Origin: JBOGJG01 sp050747825
GTDB taxonomy: Bacteria; Acidobacteriota; UBA6911; RPQK01; JBOGJG01
Reading direction: 5' to 3'
Assembly: GCA_050747825.1 (NCBI GenBank)
Contig: JBOGJG010000460.1
Location: 1-12,663 of the forward strand
Length of the DNA stretch: 12,663 nucleotides
Shown here: in pieces, positions 6,091 to 12,663 of the stretch
Layout: each line of letters opens with the position of its first letter
Numbering within the stretch: the stretch's first letter is position 1
Notes under the pieces: model-generated
Database searches by the model: none
Told to the model about the DNA's origin: nothing
Seen by the model: the letters and a program-made list of their open reading frames with translations, nothing else
Made by a program: the position numbers and the translations under genes

Positions 6091-7323
6091 ATGCCCTATG
6101 AATTCAAGCTTCCTGATATCGGCGAAGGCGTTGTAGAAGGCGAAATCGTGCGCTGGCTGGTCCGGGAGGGAGACCAGTTGCGGGAAGATCAGCCCATGCT
6201 GGAGGTAATGACCGACAAAGCGACTGTAGAGCTTTCATCTCCAGTGCAAGGCAAAGTGCTGACGCGGCACGGGGAGGAAGGAGAGACGGTCGAAGTCGGG
6301 TCTACGCTCGTAGTTATCGAGATGGATGAAGCGACGGAAGCGAGTCATAGAGAGAGGGCGAGAGGGCGTGAGGGTGCGAGGGTGAGAGGGCGAGAGGGCG
6401 CAGGCGCATCCAAGGGCTATCGGCAGCAGGCCAGAGGTTCGGAGGAGGTGCTGGCGACACCGGCCGTCCGTAAGCTGGCACGCGATTTGGGCATAGACCT
6501 GGCCAAAGTGGGGGGAACCAGACCAGGCGGCAGGATCACGCGCGAGGATGTCGAGTTCTACGCCACGACGGGTCAGTCAAAACTCGCGGAAGCTGAGGCG
6601 GCGGCAGAAGCACCTCAGGCCTCGGAAACCATCCCCTACCGCGGCCTGCGTCGCAAGATCGGCGATCACATGCGCACCTCGAAAAGCAGCGCCGTCCATT
6701 ACACCTACATCGAAGAAGTGGATGTGACCGAACTGGTGCGCTTGCGTCGCCAGTTCCTGGCGCTCTCCGGCGGTGACGACGTCCGCCTCACGTATATTCC
6801 TTTCATCATCAAGGCCGTGATCGAGGGACTAAAAAAATATCCTCTGGTGAACTCCTCGCTGGACGAGGAGCAGGGGGTCATCCATATAAAGAAGTACTAC
6901 AACATCGGGATCGCCACTGCCACCGAGGAGGGGTTGATCGTTCCCGTCGTCAAACAGGCCGACCGCAAAAACGTCCTGGAATTGGCCCGCGAGGTCGCCG
7001 AGCTGTCGGAAAAAACGCGCAGGGGAGACGTGCAGCTCGACGACTTAAAGGACAGCACCTTCACGATCACCAGTTTAGGCAGTCTGGGAGGAGTACTGGC
7101 TACACCCATTATTAATTTTCCTGAAGTGGCCATACTGGGGATACATAAGATTGCCCAAAAACCGGTTGTCCGTCACGGCCAGATTGTGGTGGCCGAAATG
7201 ATGAACCTCAGCCTGACTCTCGACCACCGCGTCGTAGACGGCGCCATCGGGGCCCAATTCCTCCACCACGTGATCCCCTACATCGAAAGCCCGGGGCTGC
7301 TGCTGTTGCAGGCCGGGTCTTGA
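6091..7323 (+). CDS. bkdC: Branched-chain 2-oxoacid dehydrogenase E2 (lipoyl acyltransferase)
   Basis: A 410-residue dihydrolipoamide acyltransferase that takes the acyl group from E1 and gives it to CoA; core of the complex. One lipoyl domain (2-79) with the lipoylated K43 in VMTDKATVE; a peripheral-subunit-binding domain (about 121-158, TPAVRKLARDLGID); and the catalytic trimer-forming domain (about 182-408) with LTLDHRVVDG (H379, D383 active site). The linker between the first two domains is odd: instead of an Ala/Pro-rich hinge it is highly charged (ERARGREGARVRGREG, 88-103) and encoded by six octamer repeats. A Shine-Dalgarno GAGG overlaps the E1beta stop. No E3 gene follows, so lipoamide dehydrogenase must be encoded elsewhere. 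Also called bkdB or pdhC in some annotations. Confidence 0.92.
   Translation: MPYEFKLPDIGEGVVEGEIVRWLVREGDQLREDQPMLEVMTDKATVELSSPVQGKVLTRHGEEGETVEVGSTLVVIEMDEATEASHRERARGREGARVRGREGAGASKGYRQQARGSEEVLATPAVRKLARDLGIDLAKVGGTRPGGRITREDVEFYATTGQSKLAEAEAAAEAPQASETIPYRGLRRKIGDHMRTSKSSAVHYTYIEEVDVTELVRLRRQFLALSGGDDVRLTYIPFIIKAVIEGLKKYPLVNSSLDEEQGVIHIKKYYNIGIATATEEGLIVPVVKQADRKNVLELAREVAELSEKTRRGDVQLDDLKDSTFTITSLGSLGGVLATPIINFPEVAILGIHKIAQKPVVRHGQIVVAEMMNLSLTLDHRVVDGAIGAQFLHHVIPYIESPGLLLLQAGS
6352..6399 (+). repeat. In-frame octamer tandem repeat inside E2
   Basis: Six contiguous 8-bp units of the form G(A/T/C)GAGGG(C/T): units 1, 2, 5 and 6 are GAGAGGGC, unit 3 is GTGAGGGT, unit 4 is GCGAGGGT. Total length is 48 bp, so the frame is kept, giving a repeated octapeptide ERARGREG then ARVRGREG. 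It sits in the flexible linker between the lipoyl and subunit-binding domains. Confidence 0.93.
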
Positions 7324-7349
7324 GCCGGCATCCGAGCACACTCCTGAAA

Positions 7350-8246
7350 CTATTCGTTTACCATGATCTTCAGGCGGGGCACTTCCATCATGACTTTGGA
7401 CTTGGGGGGGACGCTGTTGATGATCCACACATTTCCGCCGATCACCGAGTCCTGCCCGATGACGGTATCACCGCCCAGGATGGTAGCGCCGGCGTAAATG
7501 ACGACGTTATCGTGAATGGTGGGATGTCTCTTGGTGTGCCGCATTTCTTCGACGCCTTCTCTGAAACTCAGCGCACCCAGCGTGACGCCCTGGTAAATCT
7601 TGACCCTGTCGCCGATCTGAGTCGTTTCGCCGATGACCACCCCCGTCCCATGATCGATGAAGAACCAGCGTCCGATAGAGGCGCCCGGGTGGATGTCGAT
7701 ACCAGTCCTGCGGTGAGCGTACTCGGTCATGATCCTTGGAATCAGCGGCACCTTGAGCAGGTGCAGCTCATGGGCGATCCGATAGACCGTTATGGCCGTC
7801 ATACCCGGATAGCTGAAGATCACCTCGTCGTAGCTCTTGGCCGCCGGATCACCTTCCATGGCGGCCTCCACGTCCAGGGCCAGCCGTCTCCTCAGGTCCG
7901 GGATGATCCTCATGAATTTCAGGCAGACCTCTTCAGCTTTCTCCTGGCACTTCTCGGCATTGACATTGGACAAGGCCTTATAGATTTCATCGGTAAGCAA
8001 CTCATAGGTCTCGAAAAGCAGCTCTCCAATGTAAAAATCCACGCTGGTCGGATTGACATATTCGCGGCCGAAGTAGCCCGGAAACAGGATCGTGCGCAAC
8101 TTGCCCAGAATGTTGGCGATCACGTCCTCATTGGGCAGGGGAGTCTCTCCGAGATGATGGAGACGGAATTCCGCATCCTTATAAGTGCCGATGATCTCCC
8201 GGATGATCTCCGGAAGCTCCTCGCGCTTCTTCAGAATTCGAATCAT
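7350..8246 (-). CDS. cysE: Serine O-acetyltransferase
   Basis: A 298-residue enzyme that makes O-acetylserine from serine and acetyl-CoA, the first step of cysteine synthesis; cytoplasmic. A helical N-terminal domain (1-170) precedes a left-handed beta-helix of hexapeptide repeats (about 180-280): TGIDIHPGASIG at 181-192, IDHGTGVVIGET at 197-208, and KRHPTIHDNVVIYAGATILG at 239-258. The catalytic set known from E. coli CysE is present: D133 in GDPAA, the D198-H199 pair and H241. This longer form is often annotated EpsC or serine acetyltransferase in Bacteroidota and Acidobacteriota. The start is ATG at 8244-8246 with GGGGAT upstream. It converges with E2 (26 bp between stops, no terminator seen) and diverges from the acyl-CoA dehydrogenase (36 bp), so it interrupts the degradation cluster on the opposite strand. 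Confidence 0.93.
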   Translation of the reverse strand: MIRILKKREELPEIIREIIGTYKDAEFRLHHLGETPLPNEDVIANILGKLRTILFPGYFGREYVNPTSVDFYIGELLFETYELLTDEIYKALSNVNAEKCQEKAEEVCLKFMRIIPDLRRRLALDVEAAMEGDPAAKSYDEVIFSYPGMTAITVYRIAHELHLLKVPLIPRIMTEYAHRRTGIDIHPGASIGRWFFIDHGTGVVIGETTQIGDRVKIYQGVTLGALSFREGVEEMRHTKRHPTIHDNVVIYAGATILGGDTVIGQDSVIGGNVWIINSVPPKSKVMMEVPRLKIMVNE

Positions 8247-8259
8247 TTTCTTATCCCCT

Positions 8260-8285
8260 ATAGCAGCTTATGATAGCAGTTTATG
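8260..8285 (+). repeat. 13-bp tandem duplication at the acyl-CoA dehydrogenase start
   Basis: ATAGCAGCTTATG (8260-8272) is followed directly by ATAGCAGTTTATG (8273-8285), one mismatch in 13. The second copy ends in the ATG start codon (8283-8285); the first carries an equivalent but out-of-frame ATG (8270-8272). The overlap also contains TATGAT (8269-8274), a five-of-six match to the -10 consensus, which would start RNA near 8281. Confidence 0.8.
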
Positions 8286-9434
8286 AATCCACTGACCCAA
8301 CTCAGTGACGAAGAAAGGATGTTTCAGGAAAGCGTCGCCGGGTTTGCCGAGGAGCAGATCCGCCCCCAGGCGGCGGCCATGGATGAAGAGAGCAAGTTCG
8401 ATCCGGCACTGATCCAAGCCTTCTTCGACCTTGGGTTAATGGGTATTGAGATCCCGGAAGACCAGGGCGGAGCCGGCTCCAGTTTCTTCATGGCCATCCT
8501 GGCTGTGGAAGAGCTGAGCCGCGTGGATGCATCCGCCGGCGTCATCGTCGATGTCCAGAATACGCTGGTCAATAACGCCCTACTGCGCTGGGGAACGGAC
8601 GAACAGAAGCAGCGCTATCCGCGCCGGATGGCCTCTGAATGGGTGGGGGCCTACGCTCTCTCGGAAGCCGGCTCCGGCAGCGATGCGTTCTCGCTCGCGA
8701 CCAGGGCTGAAGAGCGCAATGATGGGTTCATCTTAAACGGCCAGAAGCTATGGACCACCAACGGCGCCGAGGCTTCTCTGTTTATCGTCTTCGCCAACGC
8801 CGCTCCCGAGCAGGGCTATCGGGGAATCACCGCTTTTCTGGTGGAAAAGGATTTCCCCGGGTTTGCGGTGGGCAAGAAGGAAGACAAGCTGGGTATACGC
8901 GCCTCTTCCACCTGTGAGCTGATCCTGGACAACTGCGAGGTCCCGAAGGCGAACGTGCTGGGCGAGGTGGGAAAGGGCTACAAGGTGGCCATTGAAACGC
9001 TCAACGAAGGGCGGATCGGGATCGGAGCCCAGATGATCGGCCTCTCCCGGGGCGCCCTGGAGCACGGCATCAACTACTCCCGGGAGCGCCAGGCTTTTGG
9101 GCAGGCTATCGCCGGATTCCAGGGGGTGCAGTTCTCGATTGCAGAGCTGGCAACTGAGCTGGAAGCCGCCCGGCTGCTAGTTTATAACGCAGCGCGTCTG
9201 AAGGACGCCGGCCAGAGTTTCGTCAAGGAGGCGGCCATGGCCAAGTATTACAGCTCGATGGCGGCTGAACGCATTACCTCACAGGTGGTCGAGATCTATG
9301 GGGGCTACGGCTATACACGCGATTATCCCGTGGAGAAGTACTACCGTGACGCCAAGATAGGCAAGATATATGAAGGGACCTCCAACATGCAGTTGGCCAC
9401 CATTGCCAAGCTGGTTCTGGGAAACCGGAAATAG
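8283..9434 (+). CDS. Acyl-CoA dehydrogenase, short/branched-chain type
   Basis: A 383-residue FAD enzyme that introduces the alpha-beta double bond into acyl-CoA and passes electrons to electron-transfer flavoprotein. Layout is typical: helical N-domain (about 7-120), beta-domain with YALSEAGSGSD (124-134) and KLWTTNG (155-161), then a helical C-domain. The catalytic base is E364 in IYEGTSN, and GGYGYTRDYPVEKYYRDAKI (340-359) is the family signature. Many stretches (DASAGV-type SRVDAS, RASSTC, NEGRIGIGAQM, LEAARLLVYNAARL, FVKEAAMAKYYSS) recall human ACADSB, the 2-methylbutyryl-CoA dehydrogenase. With the E1/E2 genes upstream this argues for branched-chain amino acid catabolism, but butyryl-CoA is also possible. 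No Shine-Dalgarno is visible before the ATG. Confidence 0.93.
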   Translation: MNPLTQLSDEERMFQESVAGFAEEQIRPQAAAMDEESKFDPALIQAFFDLGLMGIEIPEDQGGAGSSFFMAILAVEELSRVDASAGVIVDVQNTLVNNALLRWGTDEQKQRYPRRMASEWVGAYALSEAGSGSDAFSLATRAEERNDGFILNGQKLWTTNGAEASLFIVFANAAPEQGYRGITAFLVEKDFPGFAVGKKEDKLGIRASSTCELILDNCEVPKANVLGEVGKGYKVAIETLNEGRIGIGAQMIGLSRGALEHGINYSRERQAFGQAIAGFQGVQFSIAELATELEAARLLVYNAARLKDAGQSFVKEAAMAKYYSSMAAERITSQVVEIYGGYGYTRDYPVEKYYRDAKIGKIYEGTSNMQLATIAKLVLGNRK

Positions 9435-9439
9435 GAGAA

Positions 9440-9520
9440 GCGCTCCGGATCACACGGATAGATTTCCAACTCATCTGCCCCAGTTTTCATTCGCGCTATT
9501 GGCGTGATTCGTGGGCCAGA
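9440..9520. repeat. Possible decayed dispersed repeat
   Basis: The gap between the acyl-CoA dehydrogenase and mutY contains CGGATCACACGGATAGATT (9446-9464), whose complement reads ATCCGTGTGATCCG, and ATTGGCGTGATTCGTGG (9498-9514). Both look like the ATCC/TTCGTGTGATTCGTGG-type phrases that occur as dispersed intergenic repeats in many bacterial genomes. This is a resemblance from memory, not shown by copies within the window. Confidence 0.35.
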
Positions 9521-9552
9521 CTTTGATCCCTCGCGCCATGAAAGGCTACGGT

Positions 9553-10629
9553 ATGAAGTTAAAACTGCCTATTCCGGCTGCCGAGTTCGCCTCCGGGTTA
9601 CTCAGGTGGTACCGCGGCCATAAGCGCCCGCTTCCCTGGCGGGCCGACAACGAAAGCCTTCCCGATCCCTACAGGGTGTGGCTTTCCGAGGTCATGCTCC
9701 AGCAGACCCAGGTCAGGACGGTGCTGCCCTACTTTAAGGAGTTCATCGACCGCTATCCCACTCTGGAGGATTTGGCCCGTGCCGAGGAGAATCAGGTGCT
9801 GGCCTCCTGGTCAGGGCTCGGGTATTACAGCCGTGCCCGCAACCTGCATAAAGCCGCCCGGGTAGTCTGTGAGAAGTATGCAGGAGAATTCCCCCGGGAG
9901 TATGATGAGGCGATTCAGCTTCCGGGGGTGGGCCGATACACGGCGGGTGCGGTGCTATCCATTGTTTACGGCGTGCCGCTGCCGGTCCTGGACGGCAATG
10001 TGGGGCGAGTTTTGGCCCGCTATCTCGGGATTACCCAAAGGCTGAACGGCCTTATCTCTGAGCGGCTCTGGCGCCTGCTGGGCGAAGTCGCGAGAGATCC
10101 CGCCGTGGCGCCTGAGATTGCCGATTTCAATCAGTCCCTGATGGAGTTGGGTGCGCTGGTCTGCTCGCCTCGGCAACCGCAATGCTGCGCCTGCCCGCTG
10201 GCCGGCACTTGCCGGGCGCGGGCCGAAGGAATTCAGGACACGCTTCCCGTCTCCAGCCGCCAGCGAGCCACCCAGGAATTCCATTTCATTTCCGCCGTCA
10301 TCGGCAGCGGAAAGCAGTTCCTCTTGCGGCAAAACCACGAAAGCGATTTTCTTACAGGTTTTTGGGAGTTCCCCTGGATCGACGGCAGACCAGACGGTGG
10401 ATCGCAAATAGCGAAAACATTTTTTGAAAAGCACGGATTGAAATTACGTGTGGAAAAAGTGCTTCCGCCGGTGACTCACCAGATCACCTTCCGGCGCTTG
10501 AGATTCCATCCTGTCGTGGCTTTCCTCCAAGAGCCGGCGCCCCGGGATTTCACCTGGGTCCAGCCGGGACAGCCCGGCTTTCCAATCTCGTCATACATCG
10601 GGAAAATCCAGCGCGCCCTTGGGGGTTGA
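9553..10629 (+). CDS. mutY: A/G-specific adenine DNA glycosylase MutY
   Basis: A 358-residue base-excision repair enzyme that removes adenine opposite 8-oxoguanine. The LPWR motif (27-30) leads into SEVMLQQTQV (45-54) with catalytic E46; the helix-hairpin-helix is LPGVGRYTAGAV (123-134), and D147 in VLDGNVGRV is the second catalytic residue. The [4Fe-4S] loop is complete: C204-x6-C211-x2-C214-x5-C220. The C-terminal region (about 243-350) has the Nudix-like domain that recognises 8-oxoG (FLLRQNHESDFLTGFWEFPW). I start at ATG 9553, which has AAAGG seven bases upstream and gives the usual distance to LPWR. ATG 9538 or GTG 9511 would add 5 or 14 unlikely residues. It stands alone in a housekeeping role; an AAGTTCC repeat begins five bases after its stop. 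Confidence 0.95.
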   Translation: MKLKLPIPAAEFASGLLRWYRGHKRPLPWRADNESLPDPYRVWLSEVMLQQTQVRTVLPYFKEFIDRYPTLEDLARAEENQVLASWSGLGYYSRARNLHKAARVVCEKYAGEFPREYDEAIQLPGVGRYTAGAVLSIVYGVPLPVLDGNVGRVLARYLGITQRLNGLISERLWRLLGEVARDPAVAPEIADFNQSLMELGALVCSPRQPQCCACPLAGTCRARAEGIQDTLPVSSRQRATQEFHFISAVIGSGKQFLLRQNHESDFLTGFWEFPWIDGRPDGGSQIAKTFFEKHGLKLRVEKVLPPVTHQITFRRLRFHPVVAFLQEPAPRDFTWVQPGQPGFPISSYIGKIQRALGG

Positions 10630-10633
10630 GTTT

Positions 10634-10757
10634 CAAGTTCCAAGTTCCAAGTTCCAAGTTTTCGATCTCGCAAGAGCCAGAGCTTCTGCCGAAATTAGCA
10701 AGAAGTTCTTGACTTTAATGACCAAAGCCCGAACTTGGAACTTGGAACTTGGAACTT
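10634..10757. repeat. Perfect 26-bp inverted AAGTTCC heptamer arrays
   Basis: Positions 10635-10660 (3.7 units of AAGTTCC) and 10732-10757 (the same number of GGAACTT units) are exact reverse complements over 26 bp, separated by 71 bases with no similarity to the arms. The core contains CAAGAAGTTCTTG (10699-10711), a small inverted repeat of its own. The pair fills the gap between mutY and the cyclase gene and resembles, in cleaner form, the site at 3896-3974. RNA from either strand could form the hairpin. No T-run follows. Confidence 0.93.
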
Positions 10758-10777
10758 TTGGGGTATGTGATTAAAGT
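10749..10777 (+). promoter_or_regulatory. Weak repeat-derived promoter candidate for the cyclase gene
   Basis: The last repeat unit gives TTGGAA (10749-10754), and 17 bp later TAAAGT (10772-10777) matches four of six bases of the -10 consensus. RNA would start near 10784, about three bases before the ATG at 10787. It mirrors the arrangement at 3952-3980, but the -10 box is poor and this may be chance. Confidence 0.3.
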
Positions 10778-10786
10778 GATCCCACC

Positions 10787-11587
10787 ATGCAAAGACTACT
10801 CGTCCTCATAGTATTCCCCCTCGGTTTTTCAGTTTCCTGCTCGGCTCCGGCTCCCACACCTGCGCTGGGAGAAATTGCCGACGGCCAGGTGAGGATCGTC
10901 GATCTCTCATATCCCCTCAATGAGCAGAATCCGCACTGGCCGGGAGAGGCGTACAAGCCGTTTCGGTTCGAGACGCTGGCCACGCTGGAGGCGGACGGAG
11001 TTTTCTCCGGCGCCTTTTGCATGCCTGAGCATCTGGGGACGCACGTGGATGCCCCCAATCATTTCGAGGCCGCCCGTCAATCGGTGGATGAGCTGGAGTT
11101 GTCTCAATTAGTGGCTCCGATGGTCGTCATTGATGTGTCGCAGAACAGCGCCTCTAATGCCGATTACCAGGTCAGCGAGGACGACTTGCGTACCTGGGAG
11201 GAGGTACACAATCTAATTCCACAGGGCGCCGTGGTCTTCGCTTACACAGGCTGGGGCCAGTACTGGAACGACTTCGACCGCTACAAGAACCAGGATGAGA
11301 CCGGCAGGCTGCACTTCCCCGGCTTTTCCCCGCAGGCGGCCCGCTTCCTGGTCGAGGAACGCTCGACCAAGGGGATCGGTATTGATACCTTGAGCGTCGA
11401 TTACGGCCTCTCCTCGGACTTTGCCGTCCATCACATTGTGAACGGAGCGGGCGGCTACCACATCGAAAACGCCGCCGCCCTGGACCAGGTCCCTGCTCGG
11501 GGGGCATGGGTCATCATCGCCCCTATCAAAATTGAAGGCGGATCGGGAGGACCGGCTAGAGTCTGGGCTCTTTTCCCGTATAATTAG
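10787..11587 (+). CDS. Exported cyclase / kynurenine formamidase-like lipoprotein
   Basis: A 266-residue member of the cyclase family (PF04199), metal-dependent hydrolases that include bacterial kynurenine formamidase. The signature HLGTHVDAPNHF (82-93) supplies metal ligands H82, H86 and D88; GIDTLSVDYG (198-207) is the second conserved block, and H215/H216 (VHHIVNGAGGYHIEN) the third. The N-terminus MQRLLVLIVFPLGFSVSC looks like a lipoprotein signal with C18 as the lipidated cysteine, though the lipobox (SVSC) lacks the usual leucine. Export is unlike classical cytoplasmic KynB, so a different amide, lactone or cyclic substrate is likely. The esterase gene follows 3 bp after its stop, so the two are co-transcribed. 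No Shine-Dalgarno is evident. Family firm, substrate unknown. Confidence 0.88.
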   Translation: MQRLLVLIVFPLGFSVSCSAPAPTPALGEIADGQVRIVDLSYPLNEQNPHWPGEAYKPFRFETLATLEADGVFSGAFCMPEHLGTHVDAPNHFEAARQSVDELELSQLVAPMVVIDVSQNSASNADYQVSEDDLRTWEEVHNLIPQGAVVFAYTGWGQYWNDFDRYKNQDETGRLHFPGFSPQAARFLVEERSTKGIGIDTLSVDYGLSSDFAVHHIVNGAGGYHIENAAALDQVPARGAWVIIAPIKIEGGSGGPARVWALFPYN

Positions 11588-11590
11588 CCG

Positions 11591-12550
11591 ATGCTCTCGC
11601 CAAATTTACGAGTCCTATTGCTGCTGGTGCTGTTTTTCGTCGCGGCGCCCGCCTTGGCTTTCCAGAATGATGAGTTGCCGCGGCGCCTGGAAAATCCCCG
11701 GGATCTGTCGCTGCCAGGGGGTTCGCAGGTGGAGTTCAAGAGCTTCTACTCGCCCTCTTTGGGTCAGGAAATGGGCTACAGCGTTTACCTTCCGCCTTCC
11801 TATGAAAAGCAGAAGGATCGAAAATTTCCGGTTATTTACTTTCTGCACGGTCTTTTTAACGACCACACCAGTTGGGCCAGCCCGCGTTATGGAAGCGCTC
11901 CCAAACGCCTCGAGCAGATTATCACGGAGAAAAATCTGCCCGAGTTCGTAATGGTTCACCCGGATGGCCAGAGGAGCTTTTATACCGATTATGCTGACGG
12001 CAGTAAAAAGTACGCGCAATACATCCAGCAGGACTTGATTGACGAAATCAGCGCAAAATTCAGAGTCGAGAAGAAACGGTCCGGCCGGGCTATAGCGGGG
12101 ACCTCCATGGGCGGCTTTGGCGCGCTGAAAATCGCCATGAAGAATCCTGAGATCTATGCTTCAGCGGCGGCGGGGTCTCCTCTGGTCTTCCCTGAAGACC
12201 CATCTGCACTGGTGGCTGATACCTCCTCGAGACACGCCCGCTTTGTGAGCGATCTATTTGCCTCGATTTACGGCCAGCCCTTCAATCAGGAGCACTGGAA
12301 GGAAAACAACCTCGAGTTTCTGGCCCGGACCTCCGATCTGGATGGTTTAAACATCTATTTCATTTACGGCACGGCCGACCGCTACAACCAGACCTTCCCC
12401 ATGGAAGCAGGAGTCCGAGGACTGGACCGCATCCTCACCGAGCGGGGTGTCTCGCATACCTTCCACGCCTTCGAAGGCGAACCCCACGGCTGGGAGCTGG
12501 TCGGGCTGCATCTGGAGGAGATGCTGCGGTTTTTGACACAGACGTTTTGA
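11591..12550 (+). CDS. Exported alpha/beta-hydrolase, esterase D/PHB-depolymerase-like
   Basis: A 319-residue putative serine esterase (PF00756 type). A signal peptide spans residues 1-23 (LLLLVLFFVAAPALA, cleavage before FQN). The oxyanion region follows YFLHG (83-87); the nucleophile is S172 in GTSMGG (170-175); likely acid and base are D263 (YGTADRY) and H299 (GEPHGW). VYLPPSYEKQKDRKFPVIYF (65-84) is characteristic of this family, which includes feruloyl and acetylxylan esterases, S-formylglutathione hydrolase and mycolyl transferases; the substrate cannot be told. It starts 3 bp after the cyclase stop, so both are probably made together and both work outside the cytoplasm. The stop is two bases before a CTGACC heptamer array that runs to the window end. 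Confidence 0.9.
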   Translation: MLSPNLRVLLLLVLFFVAAPALAFQNDELPRRLENPRDLSLPGGSQVEFKSFYSPSLGQEMGYSVYLPPSYEKQKDRKFPVIYFLHGLFNDHTSWASPRYGSAPKRLEQIITEKNLPEFVMVHPDGQRSFYTDYADGSKKYAQYIQQDLIDEISAKFRVEKKRSGRAIAGTSMGGFGALKIAMKNPEIYASAAAGSPLVFPEDPSALVADTSSRHARFVSDLFASIYGQPFNQEHWKENNLEFLARTSDLDGLNIYFIYGTADRYNQTFPMEAGVRGLDRILTERGVSHTFHAFEGEPHGWELVGLHLEEMLRFLTQTF

Positions 12551-12552
12551 AG

Positions 12553-12663
<111 letters not shown>

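Noticed and set aside
3993..7323. Calling the operon pyruvate dehydrogenase
   Set aside because: Possible, but the STSDD loop of E1alpha, the E1beta signature stretches and the ACADSB-like neighbour fit the branched-chain type better; kept only as an alternative.
7320..8273. Long plus-strand open frame opposite cysE
   Set aside because: Antisense shadow; cysE on the minus strand has all catalytic residues and a good ribosome-binding site.
9511..9552. GTG or upstream ATG starts for mutY
   Set aside because: The ATG at 9553 has AAAGG at the right distance and gives the usual MutY N-terminus.

Overview
The window reads as a chromosomal segment of a GC-rich, aerobic, organotrophic Gram-negative-type bacterium. 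Acidobacteriota is my best guess. I base it on gene content (a long Gfo/Idh/MocA oxidoreductase, exported peptidase and esterase, a lipoprotein cyclase, a mitochondrial-like branched-chain 2-oxoacid dehydrogenase), a strong sigma-54 promoter, and intergenic space filled with short tandem repeats. This is an inference from style, not a proven placement. No tRNA, rRNA, insertion sequence, prophage or CRISPR array is visible.

Layout. Positions 1-168 are repeats: a perfect 30-bp tandem unit, then an inverted pair of CTGACC-type heptamers. A Gfo/Idh/MocA oxidoreductase lies on the minus strand (165-1448). A 386-bp gap holds a near-consensus sigma-54 promoter (1712-1727) facing a 116-residue protein of unknown function (1835-2185). 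A repeat-rich gap follows, then an exported Xaa-Pro aminopeptidase (2464-3930). Next come the E1alpha, E1beta and E2 genes of a branched-chain 2-oxoacid dehydrogenase (3993-7323). A serine O-acetyltransferase is on the minus strand (7350-8246), and a short/branched-chain acyl-CoA dehydrogenase diverges from it (8283-9434). MutY (9553-10629) follows, then an exported cyclase/kynurenine-formamidase-like lipoprotein and an exported esterase 3 bp apart (10787-12550). The window ends inside a long CTGACC heptamer array.

How the genes work together. E1alpha, E1beta and E2 convert 2-oxoacids from Val, Leu and Ile into branched acyl-CoAs. The acyl-CoA dehydrogenase downstream most resembles the short/branched-chain type that takes the next step. 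With the aminopeptidase upstream, the middle of the window looks like a peptide to branched-chain amino acid to acyl-CoA degradation neighbourhood. E3 (lipoamide dehydrogenase) is not here. MutY, CysE and the Gfo/Idh/MocA enzyme look like unrelated neighbours.

The most unusual content is the repeats. Two heptamer families, CTGACC(A/G) and AAGTTCC, sit at gene ends, mostly as inverted pairs able to form hairpins. They intrude on gene function: one supplies the stop codon of the oxidoreductase, another encodes the last residues of the aminopeptidase and appears to supply the -35 box of the dehydrogenase operon promoter. A third, octameric repeat lies in frame inside E2 and encodes its interdomain linker.
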